Shown here: piece by piece, positions 13,705-63,855 of the stretch
Position numbering within the stretch: position 1 is the stretch's first letter
How the letters are laid out: every line of letters starts with the position of its first letter
Origin: Tubiluchus corallicola
Taxonomy: Eukaryota; Priapulida; Priapulimorpha; Priapulimorphida; Tubiluchidae
Assembly: GCA_030141605.1 (NCBI GenBank)
Contig: JAQGDQ010000187.1
Coordinates: 258,501 to 322,500 of the forward strand
Direction: 5' to 3'
DNA: 64,000 nt
The notes under the pieces: model-generated
What the model was told of the DNA's origin: nothing
What the model saw: only the letters and a program-made list of their open reading frames with translations
Database searches by the model: none
Made by a program: the position numbers and the translations under genes

Positions 13705-15632
13705 AATGAATTGAACACTGTTTTCAAAGACATAATAGTTAATTTAGGCATAGATGGATTAGCATCAGAAGTCACTCGTGAAGATCCGTTTAGTGGCAAG
13801 TGTACGTGCCTAGCTATATTACTTTGTAAGGATGAACCTCTTTTGTTTGACATACGTGTGCAGGAACCTTTTATTAGCTTTTATCACCCATCTATTGTAT
13901 TTAAATGTCAAAATCAGTGAATTTAATGTCCGTCACTGAATTTAATTAAGCCGGACATCTGACAATGTGTTATGATGCAATATATCACGATAACGATCTA
14001 AATATAAATAATAAATTCTTTTCAAGAGCACCTAGCATTATTAATTCCAGTGGTCATAATCTAAATTTATTTGTAAAACGTGTGATTGTTTTAAATATTT
14101 TTAGCTCATGTGTCTTTAAAATCTAAAACTTTCTCCCAAGACAAATAAATGCGCAAACCAAGTCATTTTTTAAAAACATTAAAAAATGTTGATTTTTCAG
14201 CAGCACAGATAATTTATTTTGTTGGTGGTTATGTCAGAACCGGAATCTAGCTAGTTACTCAAAAATAATAAGCCTGAGTTTAGCCACATTTTCCCCGAAT
14301 GAGGAAAATAGTCACGCACAGCGTGGAAAGTGAAATTGCCTAGAAACGTTTTTACTGATGGTCATCTCGTTCGTTTAGTAATCAAGTTTAGCATTGCGTA
14401 ATTTCGGTTAAGCACCCACCGCGATGTCTCGGCCATACAATATATTTCTTCCTAAAAATGATCTCTAAGTATAATCCCATACACTGAAGCCTGAAAATAG
14501 TCACTTAGCCACAAATAAATGGGAAGCAGTTGATGTTTAGGATGAACGCTCAGAATAATTGTTTAAGCAATCGCGTATAATGAGCCTAACCAATAATAGG
14601 CATATAATACGTAGAAAATCTGAGTTTCAGTAAGCTGCTAATTTTAATTTTAACAGGAATAGTTTACAATACAGACAGTTTCAGCTACTTAACCGACCAA
14701 CCAACATCAGGTCAAACGAGCAACCAACATTAACTCGCTCATTTTGTGCACCATGTTGCTTATTTTAAATATTAAGTTACTCAAAGTAAGCAATTTTATT
14801 TGCTCTCTATTAATACGTATTAGCACCACAAGCTGTCACGGAGCATAATAAAATAACCATAATAACTCGAACAGCAACACAAGATTATAACTAAATAATA
14901 AAGAACTCTAATCTATTAATTTCAAATGTACACGAAAAGAATAGGCTTATCAGAACAGAATTATCTCTAAATTGTACAAAATGCAGACTAGTTGAACCGT
15001 ATTCAAGCAGTATTCCTCTGTGTGTTCCTCGCCTATGTTACTCCGTACCAATAGCATTAGATATGAACCACTGTCCAACAGTCCACTAGCTATAGCGTTC
15101 GACCAACAGCAATACAAGATAGCTGTTTCCAGTAGCTTCACTGTCAACCAAGACGGCTACCACTACACCAATCACCCGTCCAGAACGTCTTATCAACTCC
15201 AGGACATCAATTATAATAACAACTCAGCTGTTTCAGAGGAGGTGTTTTCATCACGAGTTTAAAAGGAATGACGCAGATATGAGAAAATTGCCAATATATA
15301 ACACCTAGAGCATGTGCAGAGCTAGTGACATTATTCAAGCAAAAACTAGAAAACAGTTGCTGTTTAAAAGTTAACCCACTTGGGATTGTTTGCTAATTAC
15401 TAACTCTTGACGACGTGACGCAATGGGAAATGTAAGCGAGTTCAATTACACTATATTGAACGTGCCTACTTCGTATCATAGACAATAACTACTTTAATAT
15501 AATAAGAACCATTAATACACAACATTAAGAATTAATCTTCATTCACAACACTTTCCCTTAAGTAACTTGTGCAGCTTAGTTTTAACTATCTTTCATTCGT
15601 TTTTCTTTCATATCGATTAGCTTGTATCTTTT

Positions 15633-15798
15633 CTTTTCTCTTCTGTTCTGTTCTCTCCTTTCCTTTCTCTTCCTTCCTTCCTTCCCGCTTCTTCCGTTTA
15701 AATCCTTTATTTTCTTCTATTCTCTCAGTTCTTACCCTTTCTTCCCTTTCCCTCCTCCTTCTGTTCTGTCACTTCTCCTCCTCCTCCTCCTTTTGCTT
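15633..15798. repeat. Long polypyrimidine tract
   Basis: About 165 bp made almost only of C and T, with CTTCC, TTCTG and CCT subrepeats. A strand asymmetry of this kind can form triplex (H-DNA). The Ser/Leu/Phe-rich frames across it are not genes. Confidence 0.85.
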
Positions 15799-16991
15799 TT
15801 TATCAGTTTAGCTTTGCTTTGATAGATTGTGTTTTTCCTTCGCTTGATAATTATCAATGCACCGCCCACGTTGCACAAACATGTAGGCAAGATTTTATTT
15901 TAGTCTCGACTGTTATTAATTGCCAAGCCACGGTGAAGGTTTCCCATTTTAATTAATACGTTCAGTAGTTTCCAATAATGAACTCTTAAAAGAGCCTCTC
16001 CCATTCCGAGCAGAAATGTCATCATAACGACTGCGCAATGCTTGCTTCTCCCAGGCAAATTCCAATACTGCTTCGTGTTCTCTTAACATGCTTTTGCTAC
16101 TACTCTGTGGTGTAACTGGTGTTACGGAAGTTCGTGCGATTCTCCCACGTCATTTTTTATGGTGCGTTACATCACATACTTCAAGAATTTGCCACTGACA
16201 CATCTGTCAATATAATGCTACTGTAACTTATTACTACTTACTTGTGCAGAAACCTATAATTCAGGAAAACTTGTCATAATTGTAGAGTGCATACGTGAAT
16301 CAGATGGTGAATATAGTGATTGTTTGCATCTCATTCATTAATAAAAGAGCAGTCAAAGTTGCTGTTGATTTTCCACCTGTTTTCTGCCGTAAATACTTGA
16401 AATACTCAACAAAACCGATGTAGATTCAGTTTCGCCTTAAGTTTATAACTATATGAGGCAGCCATGATTTCAAATGCAAGTACAGCGTCGATAGTCGATA
16501 CAGAAGCAGTTTTCTTTCGTAAGTGGAGTAGCACTGGAAAAATAATGCCGTTTAAGCTGTGTCAAATAAGAGACTGCGCTACTGATTTTAATGTCTAAAT
16601 TTTGTTGCTTTTTGTAATTTTTCAAAGAGTTAGCAGTTTTACTTATGTGCAATTGTAGCATTTCGAAGCATCACTTTTGTGGGTCTATTAGGTTTCACTA
16701 TTTCAAGCCAGTTGAAGGCTAAGCTAACTGCATGAGTTATATTTCAACTAGCTACTGTGATAAGCGCTTTCGGTGACTTCGCTTTTGCGTGCTTTCTAGA
16801 TACTTCGATAATCGTTGAATATTAGTGCCAGTTTTATTGGTACGCCACTCCCGTTCAGGCTGACAAAATAACAATGAATAATGAGCTCTAATCTTTAAAT
16901 TGATTCAAGTATAGGTTTGAGGTTGGATGTGGAAATGTTTTGATGACAGCCATGTGCTATGCGAATAATTACTTACTTTCATTGTTTATTA

Positions 16992-17013
16992 GAGGAGAGA
17001 GAAAGAGAGAGAG

Positions 17014-17072
<59 letters not shown>

Positions 17073-17079
17073 AGAGGGA
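16992..17079. repeat. (GA)n microsatellite
   Basis: Nearly pure GA dinucleotides with a few GCG and GAA interruptions. Confidence 0.95.
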
Positions 17080-20000
17080 GATTCATTTCGGTTTCCGAGG
17101 TAATCATTCTTTAACGAAAGTCATCTCTAATTAAAAAAAACGTGCACAACATTTTGCACTTGAGATTTTTTAGACCCTGGATCCGTTTGAGACCCTAGCA
17201 GCACTTTCGTCTGTGGTTAGAAGACTTTGAACTATGGTGCTTGAAGTAATAATTCTTTAATGTAAGTAATCCTTAAAAACAGTAAGTATCCCTGAAATAT
17301 TTTATACAGTATAAGTCATTTTTGAGCTACAGCCTAAAATTAAGTTGTGTTTTCCTTTACAGAAGATTATTATCTAAGTCATGTTCAAAAATCTAGTTGT
17401 GATTCGCCGATTTATTGCTTTTTAAATATCGAATTGCATTCATCGTCTTTTCGTTTTAACTAGACGTTTGAATGTGTTCTTTCTGGTTTATTTTTTAAAC
17501 TTAATGTAATATGTTTCACCGTACATTTTTATAGTTTGCCCGATTTTGCTGTGCGAAAGAGTTCCTAATACGGGATGTGAGTACAGTTAAGCTGTAATTT
17601 CCGTGCATAAAAACGGACTAAGAATTTAGCAGTAACGCTGTGCATGAAACAATTATGCTTCTCCTCCATACACATTATTTTTGGCATTTCGTTTGCTAAT
17701 GCAAATTGTATGTTTTAACAAAATATAAGCACCTTAGCCAAATCAAACTTTATTATCTTATTATACATGTAATATTTGGTTCGTTTATTTAAGTATATGA
17801 CTGTAGTTTAAAGACTGGATCAGTATGGATGAATTTTAAACGGAGTGATTGTTATTAACTATTTAAACATATGGCAGTGCTGATATAAAAATTTTCCATT
17901 CCAAAAATGTGGGCGTAGCTGTAAAGGTAGTCATGGCAACTGTGAGTTATAGAACTCCTGAAATAAATGCAGCATATTATTTTACAGTTTCAGGAGCATA
18001 CCCGGATTGCCCGCTCTTTCAAAACAAAGGAATATCTTGTGGAAAGTCTCGTAAAATTTATAGCTGTGCAGGAAACATTTTACTCTAGACTGCATGGTTA
18101 TCAGTGACATTAAAAAACAGTTAATAGTGAATATTGGTTATATATCTGACGAAATTACTGCAATTGAATATTAGCAACAAAGCTCAATCTCTAATGTATT
18201 GATTGTCAAATTATTTGTCAGACATATACATATTAAAGTGCAGTAACTTTTTCGTAGATATAAAGTAAACACTAAGTTGCTGACCATGCGTAAGAACTTT
18301 TGAAGATTTCCACTTTTGGGCAAGAGAAACTCCTGTTTTAAAAATAATATTCGGTGTAATTTATTCTAAATTTTTAATTAGTACGTCAGTCCATACATTC
18401 TTTGCTTTCAAGTTGCGCTGTTGTATTCTTCATCATCATCTCCGTGAGTCACACTTATCCTTGGTCGTAACACTTGCCATCATTCTTTCCAATGTTGCAC
18501 TGTCACCTGCACCCTCGCAGTGTTTGTATTTATGACGCCTAATGGAGTGTTAAATAAATGTTGCCAAAAATGTTCGAAAAACGTTTCGCACTTTGTTGTA
18601 AATCATATGAGCAGAAATGTAGTCGCCAGTCCTTCATACACATTGAGTTTGTATGAAGTTCAGCTTATTTTAATATTTGAGAAAAATTTTAGTAAGTTCC
18701 AGCAATAAAATTGTGATAAGCGCCTCGTGTAATTATTAGTAAAATCAGTTTAAAGTCACGAGCACTTCAAGATTGGGCGCGCTCATTTTGAACGAAAAAT
18801 GGCGTCATCGGGTTACTGTAAACCGTATACGGCTGTATAAACACGTATTCCGAAGGGTGCTTTAGCGAATTTCTTTTGCAGCTACAGTTACTATCATCAA
18901 CTACAAACAATCCAAAACGTTAAACGAGAGATTATTAATACTATTTTTTTACTTTTTGATGAATACCGTTGCCCACTATGTAATGAAAACCGATAATATA
19001 ATAATCTACAACTCAGCTAAATAGCGCCGATAATGTAACACAATAATTATTTTAACAAGCTAAAACTGAATTCTGCTGTCCAGCATCCTCTGTATGTTCG
19101 CAGCCTCGCAGAATTCCGTACTTGTCAGCAATTATATTACGCATTTTGCGATACAATCCTGTGGATTAAAGCTGTGTAAGGCCTTTAAAGTTATTGCAAA
19201 TTGATTCGACGACTAATTTTTACATATACACAGTTAAATACAAAGATTTCGTCAAGTAGAATAGCGAAATTCTGAAAGAACTGCAGAAGCTTTGTTATGC
19301 GTGCCTTCGTACTGTCCACCAGCATACCTAATATTTTTCATATAGGTCCGCAGCGAGGTTTGTTTAGTAAGAGATACGAATGATTTAAATTTCTTTTGCA
19401 TTTTTAAGCAAGGCGTTTGATGCGCGCATAATATGTTGTAATTTCAATATGTTTAAATATACAATGAATGTTATTCGAGGGTTGGTTTTCGTTTAGCTTT
19501 CAGCCGCAACTTTGGTGTACTATAGTGACATTTGCAACATGTTTCTAAGAAAAAATGCAGCGAGTGATCCTGCGCGATTTCCTTGTCATATCTTAACACT
19601 TTCTGATGAAGCCATTTAGATCACGAGTTACCTCGACAAATTGCTTCTCGGCTGGTGCCTAGCTCCATACATTATGTTTGTGATGCCACCGTGCAAACTG
19701 AATAGGCATTTTCATTATCTCGCCTTCTCAGTGGGAAATGAAGTTACAGGAAGCTTCTCTGATCAATAGTTAAACACAGTGTCCACATACACTTCTGACT
19801 TCACTCGTTATGTATATGAAGCCAGATAATATTGCATTCTTCTTAAGTGGAATAACTTGACTGGTAAAAGTCGAATTGCCATTGGCTGAACAAGGTCGTG
19901 ACAATTTAGTCTCTGTGCAGCGTCATCGTTTTGAATGCAATATAAGCGTTGAAAGTTTACGGAAACAGAAAGCAAGGTTCACCATACTTCAAATTTTTTC

Positions 20001-21011
20001 TTGTTATATAGTCCCAACATTTTAATTCTGTTTACCAAAGTTAGATTTTTAATAATTTAACTTAGTGAAGTTTAATACAATTCTACAAATGTTCCACAAA
20101 TTATGTTCTCTTAGGTTGTCATGGGTACCAAACGCAGGAGGCTTCTTCGAAGTTCTCCCGTGTCAGTTTCTTCGAAACATGGGTCAAGATTTTTGCCAAA
20201 ATTTCAAGGTTTATAATTGGAAAAAGACGCCCTAACACGTTTGATCAAACGCCCTAGCTCTGATCAAATTCTATTGGTAGATGCATTTTTTTCTGTTCAG
20301 GTTGAGAAAGCGTAAATGCTTGCTTTAATGAGGACGTAATGGTTTGAATGATATTTTAGTTTGTAAATACGCGAGTAATTAAATAAGTTGAGTAGCTAAT
20401 GACCTTAGTAACTAAATTTTGCAGGTCAACTTTTGCCAGTTTGCTAAACAGCAGCAGAAGCCTTAATTAGCATTTGTCATATGATTACCAGAAACGCGTT
20501 TTATGACGTTTCATTTATTTTGCATTGCCTGGTTATGTATATTTTGGATTGTATTTATGAAATTTCTCTCGACTTCTCGTCGAATAACACACAATGAACG
20601 ATTTAATATTCTCCGAGAATGATTTTCCACGCTTAGATTATCGCCTGGGGAGTCAGAGATTTGTTGCTTTTTGCAGTTTATGCATGCAGTATTGATCAGT
20701 TTCCTTGGGATTTTAATAATATGAACGTTGTAACCTTATTGTAGGTTTCTACCCTGTACTTTGCTTAAGAAGAAATCAATACCGATTATGTATTTCAAAC
20801 ACATGTGATTTGAGGAAGTGGAGCCTCACCAGAAAGGGTTGCTAGGTCTGTAATTTCATACCGGTGAAAGAGCACTTTCCTTCGAGACTGAAGTTCTCTT
20901 CGTGGTTATTCTTTGCTCTATGTGTTGGCTTCAGATGGTTCTTCATTTTAATCTTGCATCTGCAGTATTTCAAGATTTGGAATTGCTGTTGAATATACGT
21001 CATCTTGCGCG

Positions 21012-21019
21012 TGACGTCA
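21012..21019. promoter_or_regulatory. Perfect palindromic CRE upstream of the PDE4 start
   Basis: TGACGTCA lies 232 bp before the exon 1 ATG, inside GCGCGTGACGTCATAAGG. CREB/ATF factors bind this octamer. In vertebrates several PDE4 promoters are known to be induced by cAMP, so a CRE here would give negative feedback. The motif is seen directly; promoter activity and the transcription start are inferred. I saw four perfect copies in the window (also 6095, 42060, 61244). Confidence 0.45.
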
Positions 21020-21250
21020 TAAGGACACTTCGAAGGTGTTGGAAATTTCACACGAATTTTTCCTTGCATATTGTTTTAAACAAGTGGTGCAGAGTAATGC
21101 TAACGGTGTTTGATATTTTCTTTGAAAATGAAAATAATTCACGGAGGAAGTACGCATAATTTTTGTAGTCGATGAATGGACACTAGTGCAGTGGTGGAAA
21201 TGAATATTGCTCAGCAACTATTATAAATTCGGCAAACGTGCTTAAGCAAG

Positions 21251-57672
<36,422 letters not shown>

Positions 57673-58539
57673 GTAGGGCTTTATTAAGTTACGGCATATT
57701 TTGTAATGAAGCACATACCCAGAACAATGTTTGTGTTAAAAAATTTGCAAATTTAAAAACCACTGTTTTAGGATTTACATAAATGCATACGGCTTGTTTT
57801 AAAATATGATGCTGTCATGTCTGTATTATATGTCTGTGCTGTCATTTTTGAGAGTAGGTTTATATTTTTTATTTAAATTCACTGCTTTTTTTCTGCGGTA
57901 CTATCTGCAATGCTGTCAGTAGTTGCTCTTGTTACCGCTAGCTTTATTACTGAGTTCTTGTTTTGCCTTGCAACTGCTGTGTTAGCAATCACTTCAAATT
58001 TTTGTACTTTTTCTTTACGTTTTCTCTATTGTCAAATTTCTGACGTTAATTTAATAGATGCCAATGCAAGCATTCATAACAACCGAGCCAAAAAATGTTT
58101 TGGCACACGAGTGTTTTATATGAGCCAAATACATATAAAACGTTCAAAATAAAATCTCTGATTTGAAAGGAAAACTTATAATACCACTACATGGCAGTCA
58201 TGTGATTGGCTAATTTATGCTTTACCAGGGTTTGCTGTAGAGCTGACATTCGTTATGAATGGTTGCTTACTTTCAGCCGTCGAACAATAGAAATTCTTTA
58301 CAATTGTTCCATTGATTTTAAGTATTGTTTATAGTGATGTGGTTTTAGAACAATATTCTACCAAGTTTACCCCCTTCTGTTTTGTTGAATGTTGCTTTAA
58401 GTTGCTATACTTAGCCATGTGAGAGTTGTGAGATTTCTTTCTTTGCTAGTATATAGCATTTCTGCCACTTTCATCACTGTGTTGCTTGTAAGCAAAGCGC
58501 CAGTATAGGTAGGCACTTACATGGTCTCATTTCAACATT

Positions 58540-58730
58540 AGATGTAGTGCCTCTTGTCCAAGTCAACCAAAGGCAGGTGCTCGGGGCTGGGGTGTCAAGC
58601 TTCGACCTTGGAAGTGGTGCGGCAGTGACCTGCAGCATAAACTAGGCTTTCTTTCAAAACCTAAGACATGACTCCCAAGTAACCCACGGTGTCGTGGGTG
58701 CTCTTCGGGCATGGTAAGCCGGTTGCTTTT
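58540..58730. other. GC-rich patch, possibly a SINE-like insertion
   Basis: About 190 bp of distinctly higher GC than either side, with CTTCGACCTTGG (loosely like a pol III B box) and CCCACGGTGTCGTGGG, a short inverted repeat. No flanking duplication or A-tail is obvious. It may be an eroded retroposon. Confidence 0.25.
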
Positions 58731-59207
58731 ATGTTGCTGACGATAATTGAAAACCGCATTCTGGTTTTCAGTTTATTGAGAATGTGACCATGCATGGGAG
58801 TTATGTATTACCGATAATCCTTACAAAAATGTTCATTCGTCTCAGCTTATTGAACTGCTGTAACTGTTCTGTTATTTACCATTTTTTATTGGCATTTGTT
58901 GTTTGCTAAGCATGTTTTGCTGCACATTTACTAAATCTGATATAAACTGTTGTAAACAGAATGACCTATAAAACAGAATTATCATCCTTCATTCCTTGTT
59001 TACAAAAATCATGGAAGATTCTGAGGATGTAATAAGCTGTAAAATACTTACTTTGCTAGTCGCTTTCAAGTAAAGGTGAGACTTCTACTAAAGCTTTTAA
59101 CCATAAGGTCCACTTCTGCTCATTTTATAAGCCAGAAAAATATATGGCTTTAGGTAGGGCTTTGCATTAATGGTTTTGCCATTGTACTTTTATTTTTTCT
59201 CTTGTAG

Positions 59208-59250
59208 GATTGCACCTCTAATAACGTTTCGTGACAGTTCGTGCTATTAG
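59208..59250 (+). CDS. PDE4: Possible alternative last coding exon of PDE4
   Basis: A strong acceptor (TTTTTTCTCTTGTAG) is followed by 43 bases that, joined to exon 15 cut at 57668, read RIAPLITFRDSSCY then TAG, exactly in frame. This would give 731 residues in place of 718. An AATAAA lies 265 bases later at 59515. The short length means chance cannot be ruled out. Confidence 0.3.
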
Positions 59251-59514
59251 TTTTGCATTTCTAAACAGTGTTACTATAGCCCATGTTTGACACTAATGCT
59301 GCAAACTGTAATAATTTGTTTAAAAAATCTTACCACATATCATTTTTTAAAGAAAATTGCTTTAGTTGCGAGAACAGTAGCCTACTTCTAAGAGACCTAG
59401 TTGTCTCTTAGAAATGCTATAAATTAAGACGTATGTAAATGACATGAAATCTAGTTACTCTAAACAATTTAAGTGCCTGCATTTCAGTGCTAATCAATTC
59501 AAGCACTGAAAGCA

Positions 59515-59520
59515 AATAAA
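59515..59520 (+). terminator. Candidate poly(A) signal AATAAA for the alternative last exon
   Basis: AATAAA 265 bases after the TAG at 59248. Plain motif match in AT-rich DNA, so weak on its own. Confidence 0.25.
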
Positions 59521-59700
59521 GAACAAGCAATTCACATCAGTTGGTTAACCCTTTGGTCTTTCAATTTATTTTCTGAGAAAGGCCATTAGGTCTTCAGTAT
59601 CAGTATTCTCATTGGCATGCGAAAATTTAATTATAGATAGAATCATTTCTTTAAAATAATCTTGTTGTGTTGCATGCTTTCAATTACTCCCCGTAACAGA

Positions 59701-59884
59701 TTTAGGCTGGCCAGTGATGCACAGTTATCCTACTAAGACTTTGGCATGGCTAGGCATATTAACTGAGGAATTTTGATAGGCCTGATTTTGAGGAAGCAGA
59801 GCAACTTTAGGCTGGCTAGGAAAACACAGTTATCCCACTAAGATATTGGCATGGCAAGATGTATTAACTAAGGAGTTGATTGAT
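59701..59884 (+). repeat. Direct duplication, two copies 105 bp apart
   Basis: Copies start at 59701 and 59806 with TTTAGGCTGG, share CACAGTTATCC and CTAAGA-TTTGGCATGGC-like words, and continue to TATTAACT. About 78 bp of each copy aligns with roughly a fifth of positions changed. Confidence 0.8.
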
Positions 59885-62389
59885 TGACATGGATTTTCCC
59901 GATAGAATTCCCAGCTAGAGTTCCTGATAATATACCTTATTATTCCTGCCACCTTTGTCTAATTTGTAAACGTTTCATGAAAACGGTTCAAATTGGCATT
60001 TCTGGAAAATGTTATAATAATTCATGTGGTGTGAGAAAATCGACCCAAAGCAGCAGTAGATTTCTGATACCTGATAATATAAATGATCTTTCTCAGACGT
60101 AGTACTAATATAATTATGTCACTTGCACTCTTGCTCATCGTATGCAAAAAAACAAAATTAGAAACAATTTGCATATAAATAAAATGAGCATTACCCGTCT
60201 TTTTAACATAGAATTTATATCACTTAATTGTGATTATAAATGCCCATATCGCTTCGTGCAAGGTAGCTATAGCAGCAAACTGAACAGTTTAACATTTGTC
60301 CGGTGTATATAATTTAAGACCGTAAGTTTTCGTAGAAAACTAAGTTGTTAATAAAATAAGAACACTCTACTACCTTTGAATTTACAAAATTTGCAGAAGT
60401 GTAGGTAATTCGCTGGCATAGTAAATAGGCTACCTATATATTCGCATTCTACTTGTTAGGCCTACTGTATAAACTATTAAATTCCAGTTCGTGTTTTTTG
60501 TTTTGTATAATCTCTGCTTGATTCTTTCCTTAACACTCTTAACTTAACGAGCATGAATTTTTCGTTGTAACTGTGTGAAACTTGTTCAGCTTTCTGTATC
60601 CATTTTGCTCCATACATGTAATAGATACTATCTTATCTTTCGTGAAGCATTTATCAATGGTTTGGCTGGTGAACGCAATTGCTGCTAAATGTTGTTGGCT
60701 CGTGAGTTTTTAAGATCAGTGTTGTTTTCTAGTTTACTAAACTGATGTTTAACTATTTTCAAATCTGTTTGTGACATTACACAGGATTTATACTAAATTC
60801 CAACTCTGGATGAACTGTCAATACTTTTGAAATTTGTAAGTTTATATGTTTAAAAATACCATATATACTGGATGTGCAAGCTCCAAACTTTACACCACAC
60901 AAGCTAGGTATACAAATGCCAAAAAGTGCTGTTTCATTGTAGTTTAAATGCAATAATTAATTGTGTTTACAGAAAAACAAACATGAATTCTGAAATGCTG
61001 TAATATTATTATAAATGCTCAGAGAAGGTAGTAATTGCTAAAAATAGAAGTTTCATAACTTACACAATTGAATTTAATAATTACATGACATTGAAAAATT
61101 TTGTGCATGCATCCTATTTTATTGGAAACTATTAGTACAAAATTATTACCTATTGTTAGTTTCAGTTAACAAGGAGTAGTATCATGTGAAGATTCTTGGT
61201 GCACAAATAGAGAGTCACAATTAATGCAACGAGTTTCAGGAACTGACGTCAGGACGTTCTAATGGCTTCCGGGCAGATTGTAAATATTACCGATAAACCG
61301 CTGATATGCTTCAGAGTTATTGCAAAGAAAAATCAACGTCTTGGGAATGTGAACAACAATCCTTCTTGCACAGATATTTTTTTATTTATGTGTAAGAAAT
61401 TAATTGTAATTGAAACTAACCTGACTTGGCAGGCACAACATGATCAAGAAACAAAAAATGTTTTCTAGTAACATATTTTTTTCCTGTTATATTAAGTCAT
61501 TGGCCAATTTATTTTTGTGTATTTTTCTATTGAGCCAAGAACATCTAGTGGATTTAGCAATAGCAAATGATTGCAGAGGCTTTTATCACAAAACATTTTA
61601 TTTATATGAGACTTTTTGGTGGTATTTTTAACATTTAATGAGAACATTATGTTGTAATAATTAAAAATGTTTGAAACTGGTCTTTCATGTATAACAAAGT
61701 GAAGTGAAAACTATTTTCATACATGAAAAGACGTTCATAAGCATGTTTTAATCATTATTTTTCTTTTAGACCTACTTAAGTCACATATGCAGTTGCTTAA
61801 ACCAGTTTTAAGGATTGTTAAGCTTTTCCAGTCATTTTGAATATTGTCCTTATTTTGTTGTTCTTATTCCATTATGGTTACGTTCTTGCACAGCCGCACA
61901 AGATTACCTATAGGATTACCACAAGGGAACTATATTATAATAAATAAACTATATATATTAAATAACATTTAAAAAATAAAATTTAATTTAAGGGTAGGTT
62001 TCACATTGCTGTGCTAACTGTAAATGACAGCTGCATTAACTTGCCAGACAAGTTATGATTTTGTGCTTGTTTGCAAATGATAATGCAGGTTGTTTTTCTC
62101 CCAACCATGCAGTGAAGGATGGCATTATTTTTTTGACAACTTCTATTCAACAGGATTTTTAAATAATCCGTGGGTGCAAATATGTGAATTGGTTATGTAA
62201 ATTCTCGATATTGCGAGTAGCATAAACAGCATGTACATGTCTAGTCAACAGTTATTTATGTATAATTGAATGTAATTATTTTTTAATCATTTAAATATTT
62301 TTATGTATTGTGCAATATGTACATATCGTGAAAAGAGGCATTATTTGCTTCAGTAAATGGCAGTTCAAGACGGGGACATTTAAGTTGTT

Positions 62390-62395
62390 AATAAA
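62390..62395 (+). terminator. Candidate distal poly(A) signal
   Basis: AATAAA followed within 15 bases by a T/GT-rich stretch (TTTGGTATGTTATTTTC), the usual downstream element. It could end a long PDE4 3' UTR of about 4.7 kb; no transcript evidence. Confidence 0.3.
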
Positions 62396-63543
62396 GCTTT
62401 GGTATGTTATTTTCATTATGTTGTAGAAAATGAATTGGCAAGATTTTCAACTTAGCCTTTTCCTACATCAATGTTGTGCTACTGCCATGCGAAGAATTTT
62501 CATTAGTCAACGTCCAGGGTTTTAATATGTGAAATACCAATCTTTCTTCCATCGTAATAAAAGCACTTGTGAGTTATCTGAACTTTTCATTAAGTAGACG
62601 GCGTCTTTAAAACATTTATGTAATCCGTGGCACGTACCTCGATGCGTACTTGAAATATTAAAATTAGAAATGATTAGCGGATATAGCAGATCCTTCGCGG
62701 TGAACACTGTCACACCTACGGCACGTCTTGCGAATGATTATGATCCCACAATACTGTACGTTCTCTCAGTAGTTTAATTTTAATGAAAGAATTGTAATTT
62801 TTCTGGTACAAAATATAGTTTGAATTGTGTCCGTTTTGTTTCTCATCTATTCGACACGAAAGTCTGTAGTGCTTTTGATTTCAGACTTGCGTTATAGTAT
62901 AATTATTGTATAAGAACTAAGGGTCGGGCTACAAAAATTGAAATGTTGCAAGTATTCTCGTGTATTGTAATTATCTTTTCCGTATTACACTGGGGTATCA
63001 AGTTTGTTGTGCGTAAGAAGTTAAAAAGTACGTGTATAGTTACATTGTATAACTACGTTGATTAAGTACATGTTATTATTTGAACTATCTTAAACCTTGT
63101 TAAACTTGTAAAGATAATTATTTATTCAACGAGCGTTCTCTTGTATTGCTAATAAATAATTCTCGTTGTAAACTGTTGTTACATTACAAAATCAAATTTT
63201 CTGACATTTATTTTTTGTTAAGGTTTAGCAAATGTTTTTGATGGAAACAATCAGGTTTTAACTCTTGATGATGGAGAGTTGCTTTGTAGTGTTTTGAACA
63301 CTAACAAATCAGTTATATGTATGTTACAAAAAGAATCCAAGTCACTTAATCGCGTGAGCCACATAGAAAGTTCGTGTAGAGATATGTGATCACAAAAATG
63401 ACATACGGCACACGTGAATAAAGTTTGCAACATAGCAGTGCCATATTGCCAACGTTTCGTTATTGTGATATGGAAACTTCGCTTGTGTCCGTGTTTCATT
63501 TTTAGAACAAGAATTCCGCGCAACAAACCAATTTCGTCAAAGG

Positions 63544-63596
<53 letters not shown>
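63544..63596. repeat. (TA)n microsatellite
   Basis: About 50 bp of TA with one GTA interruption. Confidence 0.95.
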
Positions 63597-63598
<2 letters not shown>

Positions 63599-63855
63599 TT
63601 TGCTTCACTGAGCTGAGCTACCTGGCACCTACCTAGCGTGAACTTATTTTGTTGGTACGTCTCAGTCCCTTCTGGCACGAACAGATATGCTTGGTAAGTG
63701 GGTTCTTCTGGTCGCGTGCCCTTTGCGCACAGTGGAACTGCATTATATATTTAAAAAAGATACTACATAGTATTTTTGAAGATATTATAGTTAAATTATG
63801 AACGGTAAACCTTAAAACAAAACAAACAGTAAAATAATGCACAGCCTCTTGTTTA

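Larger units (their letters stand above)
57673..63855 (+). other. Region downstream of PDE4 without a clear gene
   Basis: Presumed 3' untranslated and intergenic DNA. It holds a possible alternative PDE4 last exon, a GC-rich patch near 58.6 kb, a 105-bp-spaced direct duplication, a CRE at 61244-61251, several poly(A)-signal hexamers (58148, 59515, 60178, 62390) and a (TA)n tract. The many open frames are short and unsupported. Confidence 0.6.

Noticed and set aside
62522-62713. Minus-strand frame ending in KKDWYFTY
   Set aside because: The peptide looks plausible, but it has no ATG near its start, no splice partners, no domain and no convincing composition shift.
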